A stretch of 56,391 bases of DNA from Paenibacillus sp. 598K (GTDB lineage: Bacteria > Bacillota > Bacilli > Paenibacillales > Paenibacillaceae), in NCBI RefSeq assembly GCF_003851045.1, contig NZ_BFBX01000005.1, positions 66,969 through 123,359 of the forward strand, given 5' to 3'. This document shows positions 18,345 to 27,781 of this stretch, piece by piece. Both the position numbers and the translations under genes were made by a program. The notes under the pieces are model-generated. The model was not told where the DNA came from, searched no databases, and saw only the letters and a list, made by a program, of their open reading frames with translations. The first letter of the stretch is position 1. Each line of letters starts with the position of its first letter.

Positions 18345-18383
18345 CAACATTGGATAGAGGTTCCATATGATATAATGTTGTTA
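18342..18383. promoter_or_regulatory. Inverted repeat enclosing a promoter before the AraC-type gene
   Basis: TAACAACATT (18342-18351) and AATGTTGTTA (18374-18383) form a perfect 10-bp inverted repeat 22 bases apart. TATAAT at 18371-18376 and TTGGAT at 18350-18355 overlap the two arms. It looks like an operator with two half-sites, though a weak terminator for the upstream gene is possible. Confidence 0.55.
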
Positions 18384-18443
18384 CATGAGAGAGCTGCCTG
18401 CCTGGAGCGCGATGTCAGCTCTACGGCGTAGAGGGGGAAGAGC

Positions 18444-20705
18444 TTGAAGCAAAACTGGTTTTACCGGCTGCTATTGTCGTATCTCCCGGTCTTTTTTATC
18501 GTCATCGCCATTTTGTTTTTAGCTTTTTTCCAAGCCTTAAACGAGCAGAGCCGCAAAGAGGCGGTGAATGCCAACGCATTTTTGGCCAGCCAGGTGCTGC
18601 AGCATGTGGACAGCGAGCTGAAGAAGATCGAATACAATATTTTGAGCGGCATTTTGACTCATTCCTTTCTCGCTCAGTATTTCACAGGCGCCGAGGTTAC
18701 AGTTCTCGACAATATCCAGGCGGTCAAAATTATGGACGAGCTGAAGCTTCAGTTTCCGGTCATCGACTCGGTTTATTTCGTCCGCCTCAAGGATGATTAT
18801 ATCCTCGCTGACGGCTCCTTCCGCTCGGATGACTTCCCGGACAAGGCCTTCATCCGCCAGATCGTCGATCAGCAGCACGGTTCCCCGTGGACTGGCCGGA
18901 GGCTATACAAGGCTTACGCCTCGGTAACGGGCAAGGACGTCGTCACGTTGGCTCGTCGGGTGCCGCACTTCGCGACGCAGGCGAGCGGCTTCATCGTCAT
19001 CAACGTCGGTCTCGACAAGATGCAGCGCTCGCTCTCGCAGATCTACAATCCCGACATCAGCTTCGTCCGACTCTCTGACGAGCAGGACCAATGGCTGCTC
19101 GGTGAACCGGACCCGATTGCAGATCCTGGCAGACAGCAGGTGTTCGCCTCCTATGTCTCCTCCTATACGGGCTGGCAGGTGGAGAGCGGCTTGCGCGACG
19201 AGGCAGGCTTCGTGAGCTTCGCGCTTAATGCGTACAATGTCTGGTTGGCGATAGCCTTTGCTGCTGTCCTGTTCGGCGTCATCTGGGTCATTCACGTGAC
19301 TAGGCGCAACTACAAGCCGATCGCCCAGCTCGTCTCGCTCATCCAGACCAGCGTCTCCGCTGACGCCGAGCCGGACAAGAGGGATAAGAGGGGTAAGAGC
19401 ACCAATGAGTTCGGCTTCATCCGAGGCGCACTCGAGCAACTGATGGAGGAGACGAACAAGGTGCGCCGGGAGAACATGGAGATTATCCTCCGCCACAAAA
19501 AGCATCGGTTCATCGAAGCGCTCGAGGGCGCATCTGCGGTCAAGGAGGAGGAGTGGCAGGCGGAGCTGGCCAAGCAGAGCCTCGATACGGCTGGCCGGCG
19601 TACGCTGGTGTTAGCGATGGAGATCGACCGTTACCGCGAGTTCGAGCAGGCGCATGACAAGTTCAACCGATCGCTGCTTCTGTTCCTGCTCTCCAGCATC
19701 GTCCAGGAGATTGCTCAGCTGCATCGTGCGTCCGTATGGGCGGAGTGGACGTCGGAGCGACAGCTGTCAGCGGTCGTCTGGCTCCCGGAGGGGGAGGCGG
19801 GAGACGCTGCCAGCGCGGCGATCCCGGGCGAGATCATGCAGTGGGTGAAGGACAACCTGAGCTTCACGGTTACGATCGGCTGCGAGGAGGCGGACGGTGC
19901 GCTGCCCCAGATCCGGGCGGCGTATGCGGCGGCGGCACGGCTGTTGCAGTACAAGGCGACTCTCGGCACGGCGCGCGTGATCGATCCGCGGGATGTGAGC
20001 CGCACTTCGCCGGCGAGGTTGGATTATTACCAGACGGTGCATCGGCTGGCCCAGTCGCTGCGCATCTCCGATCCGGGATGGAGCGCGCAGTTGGACGAGC
20101 TGTTCCGACATATCTACGATGGCTGTTACGCCCGCCAGGAGATCGAGAGCCTGCTGCAGTTCATGCATCAGACGCTGCGCAAGGCCTTCCTGGAGCTATC
20201 CCGGGAGTATCGCGAGGGGTGGCAGGAGCTGGAGACGCGTCTGCTGGAGCTGGAGGCGCAGTGGGAGACGGCGACGGAGCTGCATGAGCGCTGCGCGAGT
20301 CTGTTCGAGTCGGCTACTGACCAGATCCAGTCGCTGCGCGAGTCGCAGCAGAGCCGGGTGATCGTCAGCGAGATCCGCAGCTACATCGAGGCCAATTATG
20401 CCAATCCGGAGCTGTCGTTGGACCATCTGAGCGAGCGGTTTGTCATGCATACCAAGAGCATCAGCAAGCTGTTCAAGGAGGAGTTCGGCGAGAACTTCAT
20501 CGATTTCCTGATCGGCCTTCGGATCGGCAAGGCGCGCGAGCTGCTGCTCGGGAGCGAGCAGTCGCTGCAAGAGATTAGCGTGCAGGTCGGCTACAGCAAT
20601 TACAACTCCTTTAACCGCGCCTTCAAAAATCTCAACGGCGTCTCCCCCAGAGACTTCCGCCGGTACGGCTCGGAAGCTGCTAGTGCGAGCTCCCCAGATG
20701 AATGA
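18444..20705 (+). CDS. Membrane-bound AraC-family regulator controlling ABC importer 1
   Basis: This 753-residue protein belongs to the large one-component regulators common in Paenibacillus. A membrane segment lies at about 8-30, an extracytoplasmic sensor (about 31-265, Cache-like; IDSVYFVRLKDDYI) follows, then a second membrane segment (about 268-290), a cytoplasmic linker, and a C-terminal double helix-turn-helix AraC domain (about 640-745) with LSLDHLSERFVMHTKSISKL and the second helix VGYSNYNSFNRAFKNLNG. TTG 18444 follows AGGGGGAAG. It lies directly upstream of two permeases and a solute-binding lipoprotein, so it probably senses the sugar or the loaded binding protein and activates that operon. 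The ligand is unknown. Confidence 0.88.
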   Translation: MKQNWFYRLLLSYLPVFFIVIAILFLAFFQALNEQSRKEAVNANAFLASQVLQHVDSELKKIEYNILSGILTHSFLAQYFTGAEVTVLDNIQAVKIMDELKLQFPVIDSVYFVRLKDDYILADGSFRSDDFPDKAFIRQIVDQQHGSPWTGRRLYKAYASVTGKDVVTLARRVPHFATQASGFIVINVGLDKMQRSLSQIYNPDISFVRLSDEQDQWLLGEPDPIADPGRQQVFASYVSSYTGWQVESGLRDEAGFVSFALNAYNVWLAIAFAAVLFGVIWVIHVTRRNYKPIAQLVSLIQTSVSADAEPDKRDKRGKSTNEFGFIRGALEQLMEETNKVRRENMEIILRHKKHRFIEALEGASAVKEEEWQAELAKQSLDTAGRRTLVLAMEIDRYREFEQAHDKFNRSLLLFLLSSIVQEIAQLHRASVWAEWTSERQLSAVVWLPEGEAGDAASAAIPGEIMQWVKDNLSFTVTIGCEEADGALPQIRAAYAAAARLLQYKATLGTARVIDPRDVSRTSPARLDYYQTVHRLAQSLRISDPGWSAQLDELFRHIYDGCYARQEIESLLQFMHQTLRKAFLELSREYREGWQELETRLLELEAQWETATELHERCASLFESATDQIQSLRESQQSRVIVSEIRSYIEANYANPELSLDHLSERFVMHTKSISKLFKEEFGENFIDFLIGLRIGKARELLLGSEQSLQEISVQVGYSNYNSFNRAFKNLNGVSPRDFRRYGSEAASASSPDE

Positions 20706-20732
20706 TTTCATTGTGTTGGTTAACATCACATG

Positions 20733-20778
20733 TCCTCGATAGATCCTTGTGAAATCAAGGACTTTCGGGGATTTTTTT
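20733..20778 (+). terminator. Terminator after the AraC-type gene
   Basis: TCCTCGATAGATCCTTG pairs imperfectly with CAAGGACTTTCGGGGA around a TGAAAT loop, and seven T follow (20772-20778). It separates the regulator from the importer genes. Confidence 0.75.
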
Positions 20779-20823
20779 CGCCGGAGAAAAAGGAGTAGTC
20801 GAAGAAAAACGCATATTTTCTTT

Positions 20824-20837
20824 TGAAAGCGATTGCT
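20824..20837 (+). promoter_or_regulatory. Possible cre site before ABC importer 1
   Basis: TGAAAGCGATTGCT agrees with the CcpA site TGWAANCGNTNWCA except at two positions near the 3' end. It lies 31 bases upstream of the likely -35 box. Confidence 0.45.
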
Positions 20838-20868
20838 AGAAAAACGTGATGTGAGGGATTATTACAAA

Positions 20869-20898
20869 TTGACGCTATGTCGATGGCTAAGGTACGAT
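20869..20898 (+). promoter_or_regulatory. Promoter of ABC importer 1
   Basis: TTGACG (20869-20874) and TACGAT (20893-20898) are separated by 18 bases and lie 47 bases before the permease start. The weak -10 fits an activated promoter. Confidence 0.5.
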
Positions 20899-20944
20899 GG
20901 CCGTGTCATCCGATCGAACGATCATGGAAGGGGGAGATGGGCGG

Positions 20945-21847
20945 ATGCACCGCATGACGAAAATGAAACGAAGCTGGGAGCTCTACTTGCTTGTGTTTTT
21001 GCCGGTGCTCTACCTCATTATTTTCAAGTACATTCCGATGGGCGGGGTCATCATTGCGTTCAAGCAGTACAATGTGATCGATGGCATTTTGAACAGTCCT
21101 TGGGTCGGCTTTAGACACTTTCAGACGTTTTTTGAATCCCCGAACTTCTGGCTGTTGATCAAAAATACGCTGCTGATCAGTCTGTACTCGCTGGCTGCGG
21201 GGTTCCCGGTTCCAATCATCCTGGCGCTGGCGCTCAACGAGATTCGCAACGGGCTGTTCAAGCGCAGTGTGCAGATGGTTACATACGCGCCTCATTTTAT
21301 CTCGACCGTTATTATGGTGTCGATCGTCATCCTGATGCTGACCCCGCATGTCGGCGTAGTGGAGCGTCTGATGGGCTTCCTCGGACTGCCGGCGACCAAC
21401 TTTATGGGCCTGCCGCAGTTTTTTAAGTCGATCTATGTCTGGTCCGGCGTCTGGCAAGACATGGGGTATGCCTCCATCATCTACATCGCGGCGCTCTCGG
21501 GCGTCGATCCGAGTCTGTACGAGGCGGCTCGTATGGATGGCGCATCCCGGCTGCGCAAGATTATGCATATCGATATCCCGGCGATCATCCCGATCTCGAT
21601 CATCCTGCTCATTCTGAACATGGGCGGCTTGCTCAGCGTAGGCTTCGAGAAGATTTTCCTGATGCAAAATCCGCTCAACGTGAGCGCCTCGGAGGTCATC
21701 TCTACCTATGTGTACAAGGTTGGCTTGCTTGGAGCGAATTTCAGCTTTGCCACGGCGGTCGGGCTATTCAACTCGGTGGTCAATCTGATGCTGCTCATCC
21801 TGGTGAACCAGATTGCTCGCAAAACGTCCGAGACGAGCCTGTGGTAG
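20945..21847 (+). CDS. LplB-type sugar ABC transporter permease
   Basis: The 300-residue membrane protein has about six membrane segments and the permease EAA loop YEAARMDGASRLRKIMHI near residue 195. The N-terminus (MKRSWELYLLVFLPVLYLII) is typical of LplB and YteP permeases, which pair with a YtcP-type partner. ATG 20945 is chosen because AAGGGGGAG is at 20928-20936; a longer frame to 20897 has no such site. Sixteen bases separate it from the second permease gene. With that partner and the lipoprotein it forms an importer for an oligosaccharide. No ATPase gene is present nearby, so a shared MsmX/UgpC-type ATPase from elsewhere is expected. Confidence 0.9.
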   Translation: MHRMTKMKRSWELYLLVFLPVLYLIIFKYIPMGGVIIAFKQYNVIDGILNSPWVGFRHFQTFFESPNFWLLIKNTLLISLYSLAAGFPVPIILALALNEIRNGLFKRSVQMVTYAPHFISTVIMVSIVILMLTPHVGVVERLMGFLGLPATNFMGLPQFFKSIYVWSGVWQDMGYASIIYIAALSGVDPSLYEAARMDGASRLRKIMHIDIPAIIPISIILLILNMGGLLSVGFEKIFLMQNPLNVSASEVISTYVYKVGLLGANFSFATAVGLFNSVVNLMLLILVNQIARKTSETSLW

Positions 21848-21862
21848 GAAGGGGAGAGGACT

Positions 21863-22762
21863 ATGCTTAGGAAAAACACGATTAAGGATTCGGTCGGCGA
21901 TCGCATCTTCATGTTATGCATCTATCTGCTCCTGATCATCGTCTTGGCCGCTGTGATGTATCCGTTGCTGTTTATTATCAGCTCCTCGTTCAGCTCCTCC
22001 CGCGCCGTCGTGTCCGGATCGGTATGGCTGCTTCCCGTCGACTTTACGACGCGGGCGTATGCAGCGATCTTCAACAGCAAGCAGATCATGATGGGCTACT
22101 ACAACTCGATTGTGTACATGGTATTCGGCACGATGATCAATCTGCTGTTCACGGTGCTGATCGCCTATCCGCTGTCGCAGAAGCACTTCTACGGGCGAGG
22201 TATCGTCATGACGATGATGATGGTGACCGTCTTTTTCGGAGGCGGACTGATCCCGGACTACCTGCTCGTCAAAAATCTCGGCCTGCTCGACACCCGATGG
22301 GCGCTCTGGCTGCCTGGCGCGTTCGGCGTGTTTAACGTCATCGTCGCCCGCACCTTCTTCCAGACCTCGATCCCGCCGGAGATGCAGGAAGCGGCGCAGA
22401 TCGACGGCTGCGGCGATACGCGCTATCTGGTCAGCATCGTCCTGCCGCTGTCCAAGCCGATCCTTGCCGTCATGACGCTGTTCTATGCGGTCGGGCATTG
22501 GAATGCCTTCTTCAGCGCTCTCATCTATCTGCGTTCGGAGGAGCTGTTCCCGCTGCAATACGTGCTGCGCAACATCCTCATCCTCAATGCGACCGATCCG
22601 GAGATGATGGCGGCGTCGACGCAGGAGATGCGGGACCAAGGCTTCCAGCAGGTGCTCAAGTATGCGGTCATCGTCGCGGCAAGCTTGCCGGTGTTGCTTA
22701 TCTATCCGTTTGTGCAGCGTCATTTCGTCAAGGGGGTTATGATCGGCTCGCTCAAGGGGTAG
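21863..22762 (+). CDS. YtcP-type sugar ABC transporter permease
   Basis: This 299-residue protein has about six membrane segments and the EAA-type loop EMQEAAQIDGCGDTRYLVSI near residue 175. The C-terminal PFVQRHFVKGVMIGSLKG is a signature of YtcP-type carbohydrate permeases. The start ATG follows GGAAGGGGAGAGG. It is the second permease of importer 1 and lies between the LplB-type gene and the solute-binding protein gene, the standard order for this class. The transported sugar is unknown. Confidence 0.92.
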   Translation: MLRKNTIKDSVGDRIFMLCIYLLLIIVLAAVMYPLLFIISSSFSSSRAVVSGSVWLLPVDFTTRAYAAIFNSKQIMMGYYNSIVYMVFGTMINLLFTVLIAYPLSQKHFYGRGIVMTMMMVTVFFGGGLIPDYLLVKNLGLLDTRWALWLPGAFGVFNVIVARTFFQTSIPPEMQEAAQIDGCGDTRYLVSIVLPLSKPILAVMTLFYAVGHWNAFFSALIYLRSEELFPLQYVLRNILILNATDPEMMAASTQEMRDQGFQQVLKYAVIVAASLPVLLIYPFVQRHFVKGVMIGSLKG

Positions 22763-22810
22763 CTCCACGAGCGCGCCGTTCAGATAAGATATTATAAGGA
22801 GGCGTCCGTT

Positions 22811-24469
22811 TTGAAAAAGACAAAAAAAGCAACGCTTGCGCTCGTTCAGCTGATGATTCTTTCTTTGCTGGTGGTGGCCTGCTCCAGCAACGGCAATAAC
22901 GGCGGCAGCACAGCGCCAACGGAGAAAGACGACAAGGGCAGCGCATCGCCGCTGGCGATCACATTCTTCGCGCCGCAGAAGGATGCGCCGCTACAGGACA
23001 ACGCCTACACCAAGCATATCGAGAGCAAGTTCAACGTCAGTATCAAATGGGACCTCGCGCCTCAAGACGCGCTGGCCGACCGCCGGCAGCTGCTGCTCGC
23101 GAGCGGGGACTATCCCGAGGTGTTCCTCGAGGGAGGTTTTACGACGACCGACCTGCTCACCTATGGCAGTCAGGGCGTCTTCGTCCCGCTCAATGATCTG
23201 ATCGAGCAGCACGCGCCCAATCTAAAGGCGCTCATGGAGAGCAAGCCATACGTGGCGCAAGCGATGACGGCTCCGGACGGCAATATCTATGGCATCCCTC
23301 GCGTCAATGAGTGCTACCACTGTACGTATCCGTCCAAGTACTGGATGAACCAGGCCTGGCTGGACGAGGTGGGACTGGAGGTGCCGACGACAACGGATGA
23401 GCTGTATGCGGCGCTCAAGGCGTTCAAGACGCAGGACCCGAACGGCAATGGCCAGGCCGATGAGATCCCGTTCACCGGCGCGCCGAAAAACAACGTCTGG
23501 GCTGGCAATATCGATGCCTACCTGATGAATGCCTTCATCTACAACGACAATGACCGCTATCTGCTCGTCAAGGACGGCAAGGTCGACTTCGCGGCCAACA
23601 AGCCGGAGTGGAAGGAAGGTCTGGCGTTCATGCGCCAGCTGTACTCGGAAGGTCTGATCGACCCGGCGGCGTTCACCCAGAACGACCAGGCGATCAGTCA
23701 GTTGGGCAATCGCGAGGGCGACGAGATCGTCGGCTCCTTCTCCTCGGCGCTCCTCAGCTACCTGCTCAACGTCTGGGAGGATGATATCGACCGCCATCGC
23801 CACTGGGTTGCCGTACCGCCGCTCAAGGGTCCGCAAGGCGTGCAGTACGCGGGCATTGTGCAAGGCATCAGCACCTTCCCGTTCGCCATCACGAACAAGG
23901 CGAGCGAGGAGCAGGCGATCGCGGCGATGAAGATTATCGATTACGCCTTCACCGAAGAGGGCGCGCTGCTGAGCGAGTACGGCATGATCGAGAATCTCGG
24001 CTGGGCGATGGCGCAGGACGGCGAGCTGAACATCTGGGGCGAGAAGGCGCGCTACACATTCGACATTCCGGAGGATATCAAGATCGAGGAAGACAAGGAT
24101 ACGATCCGCAACGACAGCTGGTCCTTACTCGGGCCAAAGGATATGTCCAAGGAATTCCGCGATTCGTTCGCGGCGGCGCAGGACCCGCTCAGCAGCAAGG
24201 GCTACGAGACGCGACTAGCGCAAGCGACGATGCTGTATGAGCCGCATGCGCCGGAGGAGGCCTACCCGTCGGCGGCCTGGATCGCTGCCGAGGACGTCGA
24301 CGCAGCGGCGCAGCTGACCACCTCGATCCGCGATTACGTCGAATCCAACATGGCCCAGTTTATCATCGGCAGCAAAAACCTCGATACGGATTGGGACAGC
24401 TACGTCAAAGGCTTCGACGGCCTGAACCTGACGCGGTACATCGAGATTTTCCAGAAGGCGCTGCAGTAG
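22811..24469 (+). CDS. Extracellular solute-binding lipoprotein of ABC importer 1
   Basis: The 552-residue protein has a lipoprotein signal with lipobox LVVACSS (Cys near residue 24), a Ser/Gly/Asn-rich spacer, and a two-lobed sugar-binding fold of the LipO/YtcQ type (DYPEVFLEGGFTTTDLL, then a YGIPRVNE motif and KDWL-type helix region as QAWLDEVGLEVPTT). TTG 22811 follows GGAGG. About 550 residues is the normal length for these proteins, which bind oligosaccharides. It is the last gene of importer 1. No terminator is obvious before the channel gene, which has its own TATAAT at 24516-24521. Confidence 0.92.
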   Translation: MKKTKKATLALVQLMILSLLVVACSSNGNNGGSTAPTEKDDKGSASPLAITFFAPQKDAPLQDNAYTKHIESKFNVSIKWDLAPQDALADRRQLLLASGDYPEVFLEGGFTTTDLLTYGSQGVFVPLNDLIEQHAPNLKALMESKPYVAQAMTAPDGNIYGIPRVNECYHCTYPSKYWMNQAWLDEVGLEVPTTTDELYAALKAFKTQDPNGNGQADEIPFTGAPKNNVWAGNIDAYLMNAFIYNDNDRYLLVKDGKVDFAANKPEWKEGLAFMRQLYSEGLIDPAAFTQNDQAISQLGNREGDEIVGSFSSALLSYLLNVWEDDIDRHRHWVAVPPLKGPQGVQYAGIVQGISTFPFAITNKASEEQAIAAMKIIDYAFTEEGALLSEYGMIENLGWAMAQDGELNIWGEKARYTFDIPEDIKIEEDKDTIRNDSWSLLGPKDMSKEFRDSFAAAQDPLSSKGYETRLAQATMLYEPHAPEEAYPSAAWIAAEDVDAAAQLTTSIRDYVESNMAQFIIGSKNLDTDWDSYVKGFDGLNLTRYIEIFQKALQ

Positions 24470-24515
24470 TAGTCGGAGAGATACCCCCTTCCCTGCACGA
24501 ATGAAGCAGCAATGT

Positions 24516-24521
24516 TATAAT
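24516..24521 (+). promoter_or_regulatory. -10 box upstream of the mechanosensitive channel gene
   Basis: TATAAT lies 36 bases before the start ATG; CTGCAC 17 bases further upstream is a weak -35. Confidence 0.4.
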
Positions 24522-24557
24522 GGAGGCTGACTTCGAGTAAAGGACAAGGAGGATTTC

Positions 24558-25847
24558 ATGCTTTTTATTCAATCCTGGTTTGAAGACATGGGCGTGGCGG
24601 AACGGACGGCTGCTTATCTGGCGCAAGGGGTGATGGCGCTCGCGATCGCGCTTCTCAGTATCATCGCTAACTACATCACCAAGAAGGTGGGCTTACGCGT
24701 CCTCGCCTATTATGTGAACAACAACCGCTACAAATGGGACAATTATATGCTCGACCGCAAGGTGTTCCACAAACTGTCGCACATCGTGCCGGCTATTATC
24801 ATCTATGCTAGCGCATCGCTCTTCCCAGCCTATCAGACGTCGATCGAGAAGGGAGTGGCGATCTATCTTATCGTGGTGGCGCTGCTCGTCATCAATGCGT
24901 TCCTCAACGCGGTCAACGACATCTACGTCACCTTCGAGATCTCCAAGGCTCGGCCGATCCGCGGCTACTTGCAGGTGATGAAGATCTTCGTCTTCATCGT
25001 CGGCGGTATCCTGCTCATCTCCAATCTGATCGGCCAGAGCCCGATTATCCTGCTCAGCGGCATCGGCGCGCTGTCGGCGGTCATCATGCTGATCTTCAAG
25101 GACTCGATCCTGGGCCTGGTCGCTGGCGTGCAGCTTACGTCCAACGATATGGTGCGCGTCGGGGACTGGATCGAGATGCCGAAGTACGGCGCCGACGGCG
25201 ACGTAATCGATATCTCGCTGAATACGGTCAAGGTGCGGAATTTCGATATGACGATTACGACGATTCCTACCTATGCGCTTATCTCCGATTCCTTCAAAAA
25301 CTGGCGCGGCATGCAAACATCCGGCGGTCGGCGGATCAAGCGGTCGGTCTATCTGGACATGACCAGCGTCGCCATGTGCGATTCCGGGACGTTGGAGCGT
25401 ATGCGCAAGATTCATTATCTGCAGGAGTATATCGACAGGAAGCTGGAGGAGATCGAGCGCTACAACGAGGAGCATGCGGTCGATCGCACCAGCCGGGTCA
25501 ACGGTCGCGCGCTGACCAATATCGGCTTGTTCCGGGCTTATGTCCAGCATTACCTCGACCATCATCCGAAGATCCATCGCGGCATGACCTGCATCGTCCG
25601 TCAGCTGCAGCCGGAGGAGCATGGCTTGCCGCTAGAGATCTATGCTTTCACCAACGATACCGCATGGGGCAACTACGAGGCGGCGCAGTCCGATATCTTC
25701 GATCACATCCTGGCCGTTGCCTCAGAGTTCGGGCTGCGGGTGTTCCAAAATCCGACCGGCCACGACATGCGGCAGATGATGAAGGCTGTGCAGGAGCAAG
25801 AGGGAGAGTTAGAGCCCAAGCCTGAGCTGGGCAAAGGTCTAGGCTAG
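24558..25847 (+). CDS. YbdG-type mechanosensitive (MscS-family) channel
   Basis: The 429-residue protein has several membrane segments in the first 180 residues and the MscS core. The pore-proximal motif is LSAVIMLIFKDSILGLVAGV, followed by the beta domain VRVGDWIEMPKYGADGDVID and FDMTITTIPTYALIS. These stretches closely match the E. coli YbdG/MscM subfamily, which opens under mild osmotic downshift. The cytoplasmic C-terminal domain of about 200 residues contains a MTCIVRQLQPEEHGLPLEIY region also typical of the subfamily. ATG 24558 follows AAGGAGG. It stands between importer 1 and the yesM-yesN genes and is not obviously functionally tied to either. Confidence 0.9.
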   Translation: MLFIQSWFEDMGVAERTAAYLAQGVMALAIALLSIIANYITKKVGLRVLAYYVNNNRYKWDNYMLDRKVFHKLSHIVPAIIIYASASLFPAYQTSIEKGVAIYLIVVALLVINAFLNAVNDIYVTFEISKARPIRGYLQVMKIFVFIVGGILLISNLIGQSPIILLSGIGALSAVIMLIFKDSILGLVAGVQLTSNDMVRVGDWIEMPKYGADGDVIDISLNTVKVRNFDMTITTIPTYALISDSFKNWRGMQTSGGRRIKRSVYLDMTSVAMCDSGTLERMRKIHYLQEYIDRKLEEIERYNEEHAVDRTSRVNGRALTNIGLFRAYVQHYLDHHPKIHRGMTCIVRQLQPEEHGLPLEIYAFTNDTAWGNYEAAQSDIFDHILAVASEFGLRVFQNPTGHDMRQMMKAVQEQEGELEPKPELGKGLG

Positions 25848-25864
25848 TCGCCCGACAGCGGGTT

Positions 25865-25930
25865 CGTAACAAAAGACATGCCGATTTCCAATGAAATGAC
25901 ATGGATGTTTGCCGTCGAATATGCCATGAT
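25865..25930 (+). promoter_or_regulatory. YesN-type promoter element A (yesM-yesN operon)
   Basis: CGTAACAAAAGACA (25865-25878), ACATGG (25899-25904) and a -10 CATGAT (25925-25930) align at identical spacing with elements B, C and D elsewhere in the window. The GACATG core is repeated directly 23 bases apart within this copy. The second box sits over the -35 region, as for a class II activator. The yesM start is 46 bases downstream of the -10. Confidence 0.7.
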
Positions 25931-25975
25931 GGGGAGAACAACAGCTCCGCTGCAGGCCTATCGACGGAGGCGCCC

Positions 25976-27781
25976 ATGCTCAGACAGATTCGATCCTACA
26001 TCCGCAACTACCGGCTCAGCTACCGCATGATCGTCACGAATATTTGCTTGGCTGTATTGCCCATCCTCCTGCTAGGGACGGTGGGCTATTTGTCATACAT
26101 TCATCTGATGAAGCAGCATGCGCTCGCCGGCATCGAGCAGTTCGTCAGTCAGACCAACGACCGCCTCGACGAGTACTTCGGCCGGATGGATCAGCTCTCC
26201 CGCTCGATATTTTACAATCGCAACGTCCAGAGCATCATGCTGGCCAATCCGTCCTGGCAGGAGTCCGACGCGCTGCTGCGCAATCTGAACAGCTATATGA
26301 GCCTGGACGGATCGGTCCAGTCGCTCGCCATCATCCATAGCGAGTCGTTCCGCACGATCTCGGAGGGGCAAATATTGACCAGTCGGATGATGGATTATAT
26401 TCGTGCCCGGCAGCTAAGCGGACAGCTGACGAGCCGGATCGAATATTCCCCGGTGTTTGCGAGGCAGGGCGGCAAAGCGGGCATCCTTGCATTTCGGCAG
26501 ATCAAATCGATCCAGCAGACGCGCTACCTCGACCAGCTGTATATCGGGGTGATGCTGCTCGATACCGAGTGGATCGGCCAGACGCTAAGGACAGCCGGGG
26601 TCGACAACAAGGCCAGTCTGTTCATCGTCAATCGGGACGGCGAGGTCGTCGGCGCGTCCTCGGGGAAGCTGGCCTACCCACGGATTGCCGCAGAGCTGCA
26701 GGAGCAGCCGCCGAGTCAGACCGGGGCGCTCCGGCTGGACGGCACCGACTATCTGACCCGCATCATTCCATTTGAAAGTATCGATTGGACGCTGGTGGCG
26801 CTCATCGACAAGGATCAGCTGCTGGAGAAGGCCAGCTTCATCCAATACACGCTCATTGGCATTATTGCGATTATGATCGCGATCGTCATTCTCGTCGTCA
26901 TCTCCTTTAACATTCGTCTGACGCATCCGATCACCAAGATGGCCGATGCCTTCGACCGCGCAGCGAGCGGCAACTTTGACGTCGCGCTCAGATTCGGCTA
27001 CCGCAATGAGATTACCGTCATCCAGGATCACTACAACAACATGATCGAACAGATCAAAAAGCTGACCGACAACCTCATGTTGTCCAAGCAGCAGCTCTAC
27101 GACACCGAGATGGACAAGCAGCAGCTGCGTCTGAGCGGGCTGCAGCGTCAGATCAACTCGCACTTCCTCTATAATGTATTGCATTCGATACGCGGCATGT
27201 CGCTATCCGGGGCGAAGCGGGAAGTCGCCTCGGCCATCGACCACCTCGTCTCCTACTTCCGCTATATTACGCGGGTCGAGGACTATGTGCCGCTGTTCAA
27301 GGAACTCGAGCATCTCGATACGTATATCGCGATCCAGCGACTCCGATTTGGCCAACGGCTCTGCTTCCGGGTAGATATCGAGTCCGGGCTGAGGAGCCAG
27401 GCGATCGTCAAGCTGATCCTGCAGCCGCTCGTGGAGAACTCGCTGTTCCACGGGCTGGAGGGCAAGAGCGGTCGCTGGCTGATCCAGGTCCAGGCGCGCC
27501 AGACGAGAGAAGGGGTGCTGCGCATCGCGGTGATGGACAATGGCAGCGGCATGAGCGCCGAACGGCTGGCGCAGATCCGCGCCTATCTCGAAGGGAGAGG
27601 CGAGGCCATCGTCGACCCGGACCAGCTCGGCCAGAGCATCGGTCTGGTCAATATCCATCATCGCATCCGCATCTATTACGGGGAGCCGTACGGACTGGCG
27701 ATTCGGAGCTGGAAGGGCCGGGGTACCGTCGTCACCATCACGATTCCACATCACCCAGAGGAGGACGAACCGCATGTATAA
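25976..27781 (+). CDS. YesM-type sensor histidine kinase
   Basis: The 601-residue kinase has a membrane segment (about 22-44), an outer sensor domain (about 45-290), a second segment (about 293-317), a HAMP domain, and a His_kinase domain with phospho-acceptor H396 in LQRQINSHFLYNVLHSI. The usual sequence of this family is INPHFLYN, so the Pro before His is replaced by Ser. The ATPase domain has LILQPLVENSLFHGL (N-box) and MDNGSGM. ATG 25976 is chosen because ACGGAGG lies 6 bases upstream; the longer frame to 25901 has no such site. It overlaps yesN by 8 bases, giving coupled translation. Confidence 0.9.
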   Translation: MLRQIRSYIRNYRLSYRMIVTNICLAVLPILLLGTVGYLSYIHLMKQHALAGIEQFVSQTNDRLDEYFGRMDQLSRSIFYNRNVQSIMLANPSWQESDALLRNLNSYMSLDGSVQSLAIIHSESFRTISEGQILTSRMMDYIRARQLSGQLTSRIEYSPVFARQGGKAGILAFRQIKSIQQTRYLDQLYIGVMLLDTEWIGQTLRTAGVDNKASLFIVNRDGEVVGASSGKLAYPRIAAELQEQPPSQTGALRLDGTDYLTRIIPFESIDWTLVALIDKDQLLEKASFIQYTLIGIIAIMIAIVILVVISFNIRLTHPITKMADAFDRAASGNFDVALRFGYRNEITVIQDHYNNMIEQIKKLTDNLMLSKQQLYDTEMDKQQLRLSGLQRQINSHFLYNVLHSIRGMSLSGAKREVASAIDHLVSYFRYITRVEDYVPLFKELEHLDTYIAIQRLRFGQRLCFRVDIESGLRSQAIVKLILQPLVENSLFHGLEGKSGRWLIQVQARQTREGVLRIAVMDNGSGMSAERLAQIRAYLEGRGEAIVDPDQLGQSIGLVNIHHRIRIYYGEPYGLAIRSWKGRGTVVTITIPHHPEEDEPHV

